64,000 nucleotides of DNA from NCBI GenBank assembly GCA_002749535.1, contig MZZL01000128.1:62001-126000 (forward strand), given 5' to 3'. Under the pieces are notes generated by a model, which did not search any database, was not told the origin of the DNA, and worked only from the letters and a program-made list of their open reading frames with translations. A program made the translations under genes and the position numbers. Positions 49,399 to 58,960 of the stretch are shown here, in pieces (within the stretch, counting starts at the first letter, position 1; every line of letters begins with the position of its first letter). This stretch comes from Apophysomyces variabilis. Its lineage: Eukaryota; Mucoromycota; Mucoromycetes; Mucorales; Mucoraceae.

Positions 49399-50879
49399 AA
49401 AAGTGGTTCACGCCACTGACCTCAAAAGTGATGTAATGATCAGTGGCAGATCGGCAAGACATGGATGTTAGATTACCAATAATGACCAAGGTATTTGGTA
49501 GTCCTCTCTGCTAATATTACATTCCCATAAACACAAATAGAAAATGAATCTATTCAGTATCAGTACATCATTGATTTTCATTTTGCTGTAAACTAAAAAG
49601 AAATCAGAGAAATGCAGGATATTCGCGTCTCACCGAATGGTTCACAACCATACGTTTTTGGGGGTAATCGTGCACTGCAAATTTCGATAGTATACTCTAA
49701 TCTACGTATTTCACATTTTTTCCATGTTTCAGATCGACCAAGAAAACAGCAACTACTCTCTCTTTGCAATGAAGACAAAGATAAAGACCCTTGCAGGTTT
49801 TATACTATCATGTACATGGCGCAATTAGAATATCGCTGTCCTTATGAATTCTTTAGGGTAAATTTATCATTGCATACGGTTTAATTTATCGCACATGAAT
49901 GTATCATCCTTTCCAAGCCAAGTAGCTGTATCGGACTCTAACTAGTTGTAAAAATGTACAACAGTTACTGTGTGCTAAAGTCTTACATTCAGTAGCACTA
50001 AGGGGAAAATGGGGGAGACTAACTACAATTCGGCAGATCTTGAAATAAGATCCCATGCTGACAATACTGAATTAAGCGCTCATCGTAGATCTTGCTTTGA
50101 ATATATAATCGAGCAAGTCTGCACTGGCGATATCAGTAGCACCCTCTGAAATCCGAAGACTCCGACTGGGTCTGTTGTCGTCTAATGGTAATAGGATGTC
50201 AGTTTGAAAAACGAAACTGGGTGAATGTAAAATACCTGAATTGTGTGTCCCAGTTCTTTCCACTATGCTCATACAGTGAAGCACATCGCTATTTCTCTAG
50301 ATACATTGATCATCTATTTCACTTTGCATAAGCTATGTTAATCATGAGTTAATGGTGGATACTTACCTTGCGCAAAGTAGAGAATCAATCCTTGAATGGA
50401 TGACGCTGCCATGAATATATTTCCTGAAGGCAAGCGGGGATGTCTTCTTTTCTTGAGGGAATACATCCCGGTTAAAGAGAGTTAAAGTGATGGGAAAAGA
50501 AGGGACGACATTTATGCGAACCATGATTGATAAAAGACTGCTTCCATTACTGTATCTGAAACCAAAAAAAAAAAGACAACTCATTGTCCTGATGTCCCCC
50601 ATTTTTTGAACAGATAACCATATCTAAAAGATATGTTGCTATTAGGTGAAAAATAATCTTGTGACACACGCAATGTGGTCTTTTTCAGCCTTTATGATTG
50701 TTCTGCTTTTTATAATAGATTAGCAGGGTTAGCTCGACATAACCTACTGGTTGACAGAGAATGGTCAGTTGCAAAGCATGAAGGGCAAAATGGCATGATA
50801 GAAAAGCAAACAATTGATTCTTGTCAAGAGTGTAAAGATGAAGAAACGTAAACAGAGGAAAAATACTATGATGCTTACG
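49226..50879. other. 1.65-kb intergenic region with microsatellite and unassigned frames
   Basis: Contains the (CA)n(TA)n repeat. Plus 49612-49884 and minus 50072-50284 and 50363-50602 are open; the minus pair may be 3' parts of the helicase remnant that follows but I cannot align them. Confidence 0.35.
49366..49398. repeat. compound microsatellite (CA)n(TA)n
   Basis: About eight CA units run directly into about eight TA units, seen directly. It lies in the probable promoter of the RBR ligase gene. Confidence 0.95.
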
Positions 50880-51475
50880 CATACCTCTTTTTTTTAAGGT
50901 ACCTCCTTAATGCAGCAGTTTCCTTTCTCGCTAATTTTCAAATATGGAAACTACTACCCTATGATAACCTGGAGTTCATTTTGAAACTCTCTACAAATGA
51001 TGAAGAAACGGTATTTGAATTGGTGAACAGTAGATAGAAGTTATCTGCAAATGATAGTGAATTTAAAAAGTCTACAGGCACTTGATTCTGATGTTCGCGT
51101 TCGACAACAGTATCAGTGCTGTTGTAAGCGCGGCTCGTTCCTGGGAGTAAATTGGTGATTATATTGTTGATCATGTCTACATAATGGTTTTTTGATGTGA
51201 GGATAGCACGATCGGTAAGAAGTTGAGTATCAATGGGAGGGGCTAGCGTTGAGTATTGGGTGGTATATAGCAATAATAAGGTAATCGATGTTTTACCCGG
51301 GTATGCACCACTGAGGGTTGAGGGGAATATAAGCGGAATTTGGAACTGCATAAATAGGTGAGAAAATGATGAGGCTCATATGATAGAAGAGTACACACCT
51401 GGTAGGACACGGCCATCACCAACATTCAAAAGGAACTCGGCAAAGTGACGTTGTTGCTGGGCATGCAGATCAAAG
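50880..51475 (-). pseudogene. PIF1/Helitron-like DNA helicase remnant
   Basis: Readable pieces on the minus strand match the C-terminal half of Helitron-type PIF1 helicases in order. FAEFLLNVGDGRVLP comes first. Next are QIPLIFPS and AILTSKNHYVDMINNIIT (like the PKNxxVDxIN segment). Then LLPGTSRAYNSTDTV (like LxGExxxYxSADSV) and QVPVDFLNSL (like xxPVEFLNSL). The expected LKVGAPIMLLRNL and GLCNGTRL motifs are not found, and the frame ends soon after MNSRLS. The N-terminal Walker A part is also missing. Decayed copy of a mobile element or, less likely, a fragment of a host PIF1 gene. Confidence 0.65.
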
Positions 51476-51971
51476 CCATGAAGGTTCTCGTAAATACAAA
51501 TCAGAAATTAAAAATAAAGAGTGTACGTATATGTGTATGTGTCTCTCTAAGAATCAGGCTCAGCCGTTTGGGCCTCACTTTCTTTCACTGATTAACATAA
51601 AAAGACACAGTGTGTATATGTGAATATGCGTGCGTGTATGTCCGTACGTGCACGTAATTCTTTAATAAGTGTTTTCTTGTTAATACTGATGTTTATGCGT
51701 ACTGTATTTCCTTCATATTTACAATAACTTTGAGCAATACATCATGTTCAAAAAGTAATGCCGTACATCACACGATATTATAGTACAGCTTTGTAAACAA
51801 AGGCGATATAGTCATCGCCATATCAAGTTCTGAAAATGGCTTGTTCGTTTCCCTCGCAGAAGACGGTTTGAAAAAATCAGCTCTCAGCTGAATCTTAATG
51901 GAATTCATGCTCAGTCAATCCACTCTTCTTTTTCGACAGTCACTCTCCAAGTGCTTTCTTGCAGGAAGACC
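51476..51971. other. intergenic / promoter of the Tat-SF1-like gene
   Basis: About 500 bp with GT/TG-rich microsatellite-like stretches near 51520-51540 and 51610-51645. An acceptor-like TTCTTGCAG at 51955-51963 just before the ATG hints at an intron in the 5' leader. Confidence 0.4.
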
Positions 51972-53549
51972 ATGAACAACGAGAAGCCAAAGCCTGCTGA
52001 TTTTTCGTCAGATCCCCGAATGAAATTCAATGAGGAGACCGGGAAATGGTTCTATGTTGGCGATGATAGTGTCTCTTATGAGTATGATGAACAAGTGAAC
52101 GCATGGTTCCCGATGGTATGCCCATGTCTTGGCTGAACAACGTGAAACTTATGCGAGCACAGTATAATCCGGAGTTAATCCAGTCCCAGCAGTCAGCGTA
52201 CGCTGTTGAAGGCGTAGACGAATCCGTAGGATGCGCAACCTCCGTTCATCACTATTTCACTAATCGAACTATAGGAGCCTGCTGTGCAACCGCGCCAAAA
52301 GAAGAAAAGAGTCTACACGTTCTCTGAGGTAAATATTGTTCACTGGGTGGCCAGTATACTGAACTGATATCATCAAAAGGAAGATAAAGAGAACGAGGCG
52401 AAAAAGAAGCAGAAGCAGGAGCAGAAGAGACCAAATACCTCGGTCTACGTGACAGGCATACCCTCAGATGTAACGGTGGAAGAGATGAAAACCGTATTTT
52501 CAAAGTGCGGAGTAATCATGGAAGATCTCGAGACGGGTATGAACAAAGAAACGTTTGTATAGATCTAACGTTGTTGTTAGGGGAGCCTAAAATCAAAATC
52601 TATCGTGACGAGGAAGGACGGGTAAAAGGCGATGCCTTGGTTACCTATTTCAAAGAAGAATCGGTCCCATTGGCAATTAGCCTACTGGATGATGGAGAAT
52701 TTCGCCTCGGAGAACCATCGACAAAAATTAGTGTACAACAGGTAGGCTTACATGAATGCACAGAATCGAGATATAAACCACTCATGCTTTGTAGGCTGTT
52801 TTTAAAGACAAAGAACCTTCGACCGATAAGAAGAAGAACACGCCAGCCAACAAGAACAAAGTGAAGAAGAAGTTACATCAACTACAAAGGTAAGATTGCA
52901 GAACACTGGTTTTTGCTTGAGTGTAAACTTCTTGGCAGAAAGTTGGATTGGGTAGAGGACGAAACTGGGAAAAAAAGTGAAAAATTTTCAAAGATCGTTA
53001 TATTGAAGAATATGTATACGCAAGAAGAACTTGATGTAAGTGGGATTTATTATCAAGGTTCGGTTTGCCCGTCTAATTTTATATTTAGGAAGATCCCACA
53101 TTGATGTTGGAGCTGAAGGAAGATGTCCGTGAAGAATGCGAAAAGCTTGGGGAAGTGACAAATGTCATTCTATATGATGTAAGGATTTGAAAAGGTTAGT
53201 CAGGGCATAAAATTTATTACGGATGGAAATAGAAATCGCCTGGCGGCGTTATATCTGTTCGATTCATGGAGAAAGAAAGCGCAGATGCCTGTGTTTTGGT
53301 AAGTCAAGTGGCTGCGAAGCATGTAAATGCTAAGCTAACGTCAACTAGTTGATGAATGAGCGATTTTTTGCTGGCCGACAGATCAGCGCTGAAATTTACG
53401 ATGGTCGAACTCGATACTTGAAAAGTGGAGGCAAAGAGGAGGAAGATGAAGAGGCAGAAAAAGCAAGATTGGAACGTTACGCTAAATGGCTCGAGGAGGG
53501 AGGGGATGAGGATGGTACGACTAGTTCTACGTCAAATAACAATGTGTAA
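51972..53549 (+). CDS. Tat-SF1/Cus2-type U2 snRNP-associated splicing factor
   Basis: Nine or so exons. Start MNNEKPKPADFSSDPRMKF; the first exon has a degenerate WW-like/OCRE-like segment (ETGKWFYVGDD, VNAWFPM), then YNPELIQSQQSAYAVEGVDE as in Tat-SF1. A basic stretch (QKKKRVYTF) leads into RRM1: TSVYVTGIPSDVTVEEMKTV, FSKCGVI, then RVKGDALVTYFKEESVPLAI. The linker is Lys-rich with KLDWVEDE, followed by RRM2 (KIVILKNMYTQEEL, EECEKLGEVTNVILYD, GGVISVRFMEKESADACV, NERFFAGRQISAEIYDG). The C-terminus is acidic. The RRM2 half resembles a UHM domain (RRM that binds SF3B1-type ligands). Yeast Cus2 and human HTATSF1 guard U2 snRNA folding and prespliceosome assembly, apt in this intron-dense genome. 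Confidence 0.87.
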
Positions 53550-55079
53550 AAGATGCGATTTGAGATTATCACAAGTGACATATCAGGAAGACATTGTTAC
53601 GCTAATTCACGGTGTAAGAAGCATATTGATTCAAAAAGTTCATGGATATCAATGAACCTATAGGATGTCTTTTTTTTTTTGAAATTTAGCATAATGTGTT
53701 TTAAAGCTTCTATTTAAGTCCGCAATGTTTTTGATAGAACCTATCTACGAATTATGTGGATATTGAGACACAATAAATTTTCCTACACAAGAAAAAGCCA
53801 ATGTAATAGTCCCTAAAAATAATTTTGCAAACTACGAAAACCAAAGTTGCAATCCATTGAAATTGGGATTTATATACGCATCTTGCATTCACTTGTGGGG
53901 AGATGGGTATGGCGTCGTCAGTTTCCTGACAGGTAGGTAAATTTGGTCAATTCGAACTCTTATAACACGACAATTGGTATGAATTTTGTTAGCGTCAAGC
54001 CCAGTTTGCAAAATGCGCCAAGCGAATTTGCTAGATGCGACTTTAATTTTGGCAAATAAAGTAGAATAGGGCTCTCTAATCTAGAGAATAGCCGAAATCA
54101 AGTTTATTTCTGTTTAGCGGTTTGTGCGTCATTGCATATCTGGAAAGTGCACTGCAGTTACATTCGAAAAGAGAGACAAAAAAAACAAGTCTAGTGCAAA
54201 GAAAGTGAAATGTCAAGCTCAGCCATTGGGCTTGACCAGGTCGTATACAGGATTGTGTGCAGTCTAGACCCAGAACGAAACTATGTTCAGGTAAACTTAA
54301 TGGGAAAATTCTTTCGAACCAAACAGAAGATTGTTTGTACGATGATTATCTGAGTGATTACTTGTTATAGTAGAAATTGTCCTTTACCCGGAAATAATGG
54401 TTCTCAATTGCCGGGCTACTAAGACAAAGAGTGCTGTATCAGACCTTAGTTAGGACTACAGGTTAAAAAGACAGGAGAAAGCAAGTGGGGAAGGCGATTG
54501 AACAGGATCTATTTGTGCTTGTTGTCACCTTTGTCAATGAGAAAAACCGGATTTTGCAAGAAGCAAGATTACATGCCCCTGAAACTTTGCCCGTATTGGC
54601 AGTCCTTGACAATAGTGAAACATGATTGCGTACAGACCATACTTCTATTTGCTGATATTTCTAGTTAAACGCGATAAGTCATCAAGGTGATTATTGAAAT
54701 CGTCATTGTTATTCTGTGCTGGACAGTGACATACAGTTTTTCTTGCACACTTTCTTACTTATTGACACCAGATAAAGGAACTAATGAGGGGTTGACACTA
54801 CAATGACAGAAAATAAACATGGAGTTATTAGGTTCTTCCGGTATTCTTAACCCATTTAACTCATTGCTTGCTTGGATAGTCCGATATACTGTCATGCATA
54901 TCAGACTAAAACGGTATGAGGATCACGGACAACCCTGCATCTTACTGGTGTATACAATCTCCTTATTTTGCTAGCACTTTTTTTTTTTGCGAGTCCTGGG
55001 AAGGGGTCCGCAAACCATATACTCCCAACAGCGGAACAGATGGTTCTCCTTACGGCTTTATTTTACTTTTCTTCTTACG
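53550..55079. other. 1.5-kb intergenic region
   Basis: No confident gene. A short plus exon-like piece at 54210-54291 (MSSSAIGLDQVVYRIVCSLD, then a GTAAAC donor) and an open stretch near 54490-54624 (LFVLVVTFVNEKNRIL) are importin- or repeat-like at best and unconnected. Confidence 0.35.
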
Positions 55080-56273
55080 ATGGTGCATAAAGGTGCTCTT
55101 GAACCTAAGAACGCCAAAGCACATAGTCATTATCACGCCAAAAACGAAGATGAAGACGAAATGGATGAATCAACCACGTCAGCCGTAACAGGCACCTTAG
55201 CATTGGCCCATTTCTTCAATACAACGGGCCCTGAGGAGTTTCAGCGGCCACAACGATCACCTAATACGTTCTTTCGACGTCGTAAAAACAAGAAAGGGCC
55301 ATCACCAACGGCCAGTAATAGCACCAGTACTAATGGTCGCCCTCCTCCGTTGAGTTCCTCGTCCAGTCCTACTCCCACATCGACGTTATCTGCCGCATCC
55401 AGAAGATATATCGAAATCATCCCAAAATCGGACTTCAAGCAGGAGCAATCCGTTCAATCAGCAGCTCATAACGAGATGGTTCCCTCCATCGCAACCAACC
55501 CCATATTACCGTCGAATGCTAAGCAACGAGAGTCAAGTCTATACTCAGTCTCTCAACTCAGCACCATCAGTAGTGGTAGCCATAAAAAGTCTATCAAGCG
55601 ACAGAATACGGTTGGTAGTTCAATGACACGAAGGTCTACTCGCAGTACCGTAACCACAGCCAGCCAGTATTTTCCTCAACTGGCGGCACACGATTTCTCG
55701 CTAGCGGAAGAGGACACACCAGAAGAAAATCAAAAAGCTACGGAATTCCTTATGTCACGATTCGATGGCGTGGACACCATTGAAGCAGCCCTAAGGCAGC
55801 GATTAGAGCGTCTTCAAGTGCTTCAATACGAAAAACCAAGTCAGGTTGTTGCAGCTGGGCTGGCAACAGAACATCTCCGTGCATTACAGGCTTCTGCGTT
55901 GGATCAAAACGAGACGACGAAGAAAAAAGTCAGACACGTGCAAGTGCAGACTTCTCCCGTGAAAGAAATTGATGTATCTGAAGTTCGTATCGACCATGTA
56001 AGCAATTCTGCTGACGATAGCCTAGAACGGCAGCTTGTAGAGGAAAAGTGGCAAAGCAAACGGTTAGAGGCTGCTTTGGACACTTCATGCGACCACTTTG
56101 AAGTCCTGGCAGGTTTGGCGTATAAAAAGCTACGGGAATTATGGGAAGAGAAATCTCGGTGGGAAAACTCGTACATGGAACTGAGACAACAACTGATGGA
56201 ATTGCAGCAGCAGCAACAGCAGCAGCAACAACAACAGCAAGGACAAGAGGAACAGCAGCGGGAGCAGGAATAA
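55080..56273 (+). CDS. hypothetical coiled-coil protein with C-terminal glutamine run (397 aa)
   Basis: Single exon. The start was placed at MVHKGALEPKNAKAH (55080); the frame is open further upstream but has no family support and passes through a T-run. The N-terminal third is His/Asp/Glu-rich and then holds TGTLALAHFFNTTGPEEF, which looks like a conserved short motif. A basic patch (RRRKNKKG) and a long Ser/Thr/Pro-rich region follow. The last third is helical and probably coiled coil (IEAALRQRLERLQVLQYEKP, ERQLVEEKWQSKRLEAAL, KKLRELWEEKSRWENSYMEL), ending in a glutamine tract encoded by CAG/CAA near 56203-56241. I do not recognise the family. A cytoskeletal, polarity or septum scaffold would fit, but that is inference. 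Confidence 0.65.
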   Translation: MVHKGALEPKNAKAHSHYHAKNEDEDEMDESTTSAVTGTLALAHFFNTTGPEEFQRPQRSPNTFFRRRKNKKGPSPTASNSTSTNGRPPPLSSSSSPTPTSTLSAASRRYIEIIPKSDFKQEQSVQSAAHNEMVPSIATNPILPSNAKQRESSLYSVSQLSTISSGSHKKSIKRQNTVGSSMTRRSTRSTVTTASQYFPQLAAHDFSLAEEDTPEENQKATEFLMSRFDGVDTIEAALRQRLERLQVLQYEKPSQVVAAGLATEHLRALQASALDQNETTKKKVRHVQVQTSPVKEIDVSEVRIDHVSNSADDSLERQLVEEKWQSKRLEAALDTSCDHFEVLAGLAYKKLRELWEEKSRWENSYMELRQQLMELQQQQQQQQQQQQGQEEQQREQE

Positions 56274-56853
56274 AGACAGGGACCGCGAAATGACTATCGA
56301 AAATCACTGAATGGAATAGCACCAATTAATGGCATTTAAAGAAATCTACTAAGCATACTTTTCCAAAACCCAAGTTGTGTTCATACAGTACGAGATAACA
56401 ATAAAGCTTTATCTTGCACACTACTTTTGTACACATAATATGATTAGGGTACGGTAGCCTTGTCAAACCGCATCGTTCTTTCAACGGTCCGATGCTTTAT
56501 CAATAAGGTATTGTTAGAAAGAGACTTGTCGTATCGCCAATCTGGTTGAAGTAGCAGGGTATATTTGCTCGGTTTTGTTATGGATACCGAGGGATTCCTA
56601 GAGATAATTATCCCTGGTAGATGATTAGTGATGCACTTGGTCTATTAGGCTTTACTGAAGTCTATGGTGTTTAAGATGATCTTATCAGTGCAAACAAGTC
56701 TGGGTGCACCAAGAGGTGTGCACAGAGTCAAGACCATATTAGGGTGTAAATAGGCCGAGCCCAGTCAAGCGAGCCAGTACCAGTTTACTGGATTTTGGAC
56801 TTTCTTTTCGAGTTTGATATATGTTTCTCCCCTTTTCCTTGCTTCCCTAAGTT
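56274..56853. other. intergenic
   Basis: 580 bp between two plus-strand genes; contains the promoter of the RING-H2 gene. No named element. Confidence 0.4.
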
Positions 56854-58092
56854 ATGGGTCAAACTCCTTCCACAGCGAGGCAAGACAATGCATCGACTCG
56901 AACGCTCCACTCGTCATCCATGAACTCACGGCGGCCCATGTCCTTCTTGAGGAGGATCTCGCAGCGACTACATTCACATCCCACACGACGCTTCGGACGG
57001 CAGAGGACAAATGCTACAAGAACAACAACAACAACAACAACAACAGGGATGCCTATTTCCTCCTCGGCTTCCATGTCATCGTCAGTTCGTCGAGCTACTG
57101 TTGCCGCTACAAATGCTGCAGCCGCTGCTACTGGGCCCCTCCCTCCCTTGCCGTTCTTAAATATCGACTCTCAGTTTGTATCTTCTTCATCCGACAGCTC
57201 AGCCGCATCGACTACTTCTGCTGTATCTAACGCATCTGAACTATCACATATGTTATCTGAAATTATTACGTCTGCCATATTATCTTCAATTACTCGACAA
57301 CAACAAAGAGTAGGGTCCGATCATGCAAATGACTCTGAACGCAATGCTTCCTTCTCACTGTATCTACAAATGCCATTACGACAGTCTGACCAGCAGAACG
57401 ATCCACAGCAATCGCCACGGTTAGTTCCTGTGTTTATTTTGGGCTATCGCACCTCTTCCTCTTCGTCTTCTTCCTTTTCCTCCACATCACCATCTTCTGC
57501 AACTCCTGGACCCGTTACTACCACTAGTAATCCTGATCCTGTACCTTCAGCAACCTCTCCACAGCCCCCATCCTCGACTACGCCACACCATTCCAATGCT
57601 CGCCGTCCGCGATCCATCATCTCGACAACTTCATCGCTTGCTACGCTCCAGTCCATGCCTCTTTCGCATCACTCTAACAGGAATAGCCAACGACGGGAAT
57701 CCGGACAATGGCTGATCTACGTTATCAGCGGTCAACAGCCCCATCCCGCTTTTTCCGCGCTTTCTGAAAATCCCACCTACGAGGACCTTCTTTGGCTTTC
57801 CAGCGTTCTCGGCCCGGCAAGACCGACAACGACTACACAAGCGGCGATTGACGCCGCTCTTCCTGTGGTATCGTGGTCAGACGACACCAAGAAAAACATG
57901 ACCGCTGAGCGATGCCCGGTATGTCTGGATGACTTTGTGCTGAAACAACCTGTGCGAGTGCTTAAGTGCCACCACGTGTTCCATATGGAGTGCGTAGACA
58001 GATGGCTGTGTGAAGCTCAAAACTCATGCCCCGTTTGCCGTGGAGTGCCTGTGGATCAGCCTCCAGAGCAACAAGCCCAGCAAGCACAATGA
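56854..58092 (+). CDS. RING-H2 E3 ubiquitin ligase, probable N-myristoylated protein (412 aa)
   Basis: One uninterrupted exon, unusual here. The N-terminus MGQTPSTARQ fits the myristoylation consensus (Gly2, Ser6). A basic stretch follows (SFLRRISQRLHSHPTRRFGR) that would help membrane binding. Then come a threonine run encoded by ACA repeats (57014-57048), an alanine run, and long Ser-rich regions around the conserved-looking LVPVFILGYR and ESGQWLIYVISGQQPHPAFS, with PTYEDLLWLSSVLGPARP before the RING. The RING-H2 finger lies near the C-terminus (about residues 350-395): RCPVCLDDFVLKQPVRVLKC, HHVFHMECVDRWLCEAQNSC, PVCRG, all eight zinc ligands present. The GQWLIYVI...YEDLLWLSSVLGPARP block resembles fungal RING proteins of unknown function. 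Expected activity: RING-type E3 ligase at a membrane. Confidence 0.85.
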   Translation: MGQTPSTARQDNASTRTLHSSSMNSRRPMSFLRRISQRLHSHPTRRFGRQRTNATRTTTTTTTTGMPISSSASMSSSVRRATVAATNAAAAATGPLPPLPFLNIDSQFVSSSSDSSAASTTSAVSNASELSHMLSEIITSAILSSITRQQQRVGSDHANDSERNASFSLYLQMPLRQSDQQNDPQQSPRLVPVFILGYRTSSSSSSSFSSTSPSSATPGPVTTTSNPDPVPSATSPQPPSSTTPHHSNARRPRSIISTTSSLATLQSMPLSHHSNRNSQRRESGQWLIYVISGQQPHPAFSALSENPTYEDLLWLSSVLGPARPTTTTQAAIDAALPVVSWSDDTKKNMTAERCPVCLDDFVLKQPVRVLKCHHVFHMECVDRWLCEAQNSCPVCRGVPVDQPPEQQAQQAQ

Positions 58093-58635
58093 AATCATAC
58101 TGTACACAGCTTTGCAGAAACTTTGGAATCCACTCGACATACATATACAGACACATAATCTCTTAACACAGAAACGAGAGGAAGGTCAATTGCAGACAGA
58201 AAAACAAAAAAAAAGCAATACATACATATATATATATATACATATCTACATCTATGAGTGCATGAATCCCTATACAAAAGATTTGCTAAAGCATTGGCTA
58301 TACATCCTAGATACAGGAATCCTTTCCTAGTGAGAAAATCACGCGGAACGTGGATTAATATTCTTTGCTTGTGATGTCGTAGTAATGGAAACGGCCCTGA
58401 CTTATGACTTTTAAAAAAGTGATTCGTATGCCTTTATTGGCGGCAAGTTAGTATTTATTGTGTTTTTTTCTATTTGTCTGCGTGTTTCTATTTTTTATTT
58501 GCGAAATCCAAAAAATGCTTTTGCATGATTGGATGAAAATATTTGCGGTCAGACTACCCTTCTTTGCCTACAGTCGTGTCCATGTTCACTATTTACTGAG
58601 ATAGTTTATTTCAAACCACAGCAAGACGAGTTTAT
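58093..58635. other. 3' flank with (TA)n microsatellite
   Basis: AT-rich stretch after the RING-H2 gene; a TA/CATA repeat runs at about 58221-58245. No gene recognised. Confidence 0.5.
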
Positions 58636-58960
58636 TTAAAGAAGTGGTTCTCTATTATTGCATCTAACGAAAAAGCTCTCAGCGTGTCTGATCCATCCTT
58701 GATGGTCTGAGCGCTTTACTTTTCGCGCTGCTTGAATAATACGCTCTTGAAGGTTATCGTCAACTCGTAAGGGCTCCTTTCTCATCCCAGCCTTCACTTT
58801 GGCCCAAAACTCTTCTATTGGGTTGAGAAAGGGAGAGTAGAGAGGAAGAGAGAGGCATTAGTATCCTCTTTCTTCGACTAACTGCTTAACCTTGACTGGT
58901 GTATGAATGGGTACATTATCTATGACAAGATAATAACCGTTCATTCCGTGGCAATCCAAT
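58636..58960 (-). pseudogene. second DDE-superfamily (IS630/Tc1-like) transposase remnant
   Basis: The minus strand reads HGMNGYYLVIDNVPIHTPVK, then an in-frame TAA after ERGY, then SLPLYSPFLNPIEEFWAKV and VKRSDHQGWIRHAESFF, ending at TAA 58636-58638. This is the C-terminal half of a DDE_3-type transposase: the second catalytic Asp (IDN) and third acidic position (NPIEEFW) are intact, but the reading frame is broken. Sequence clearly differs from the remnant at 44.0-44.4 kb, so it is a separate family or older copy. N-terminal half not seen. Confidence 0.8.

Noticed and set aside
54987..55079. Upstream extension of the coiled-coil polyQ protein
   Set aside because: It passes through a poly-T tract and looks like leader sequence; the ATG at 55080 begins the protein-like text.
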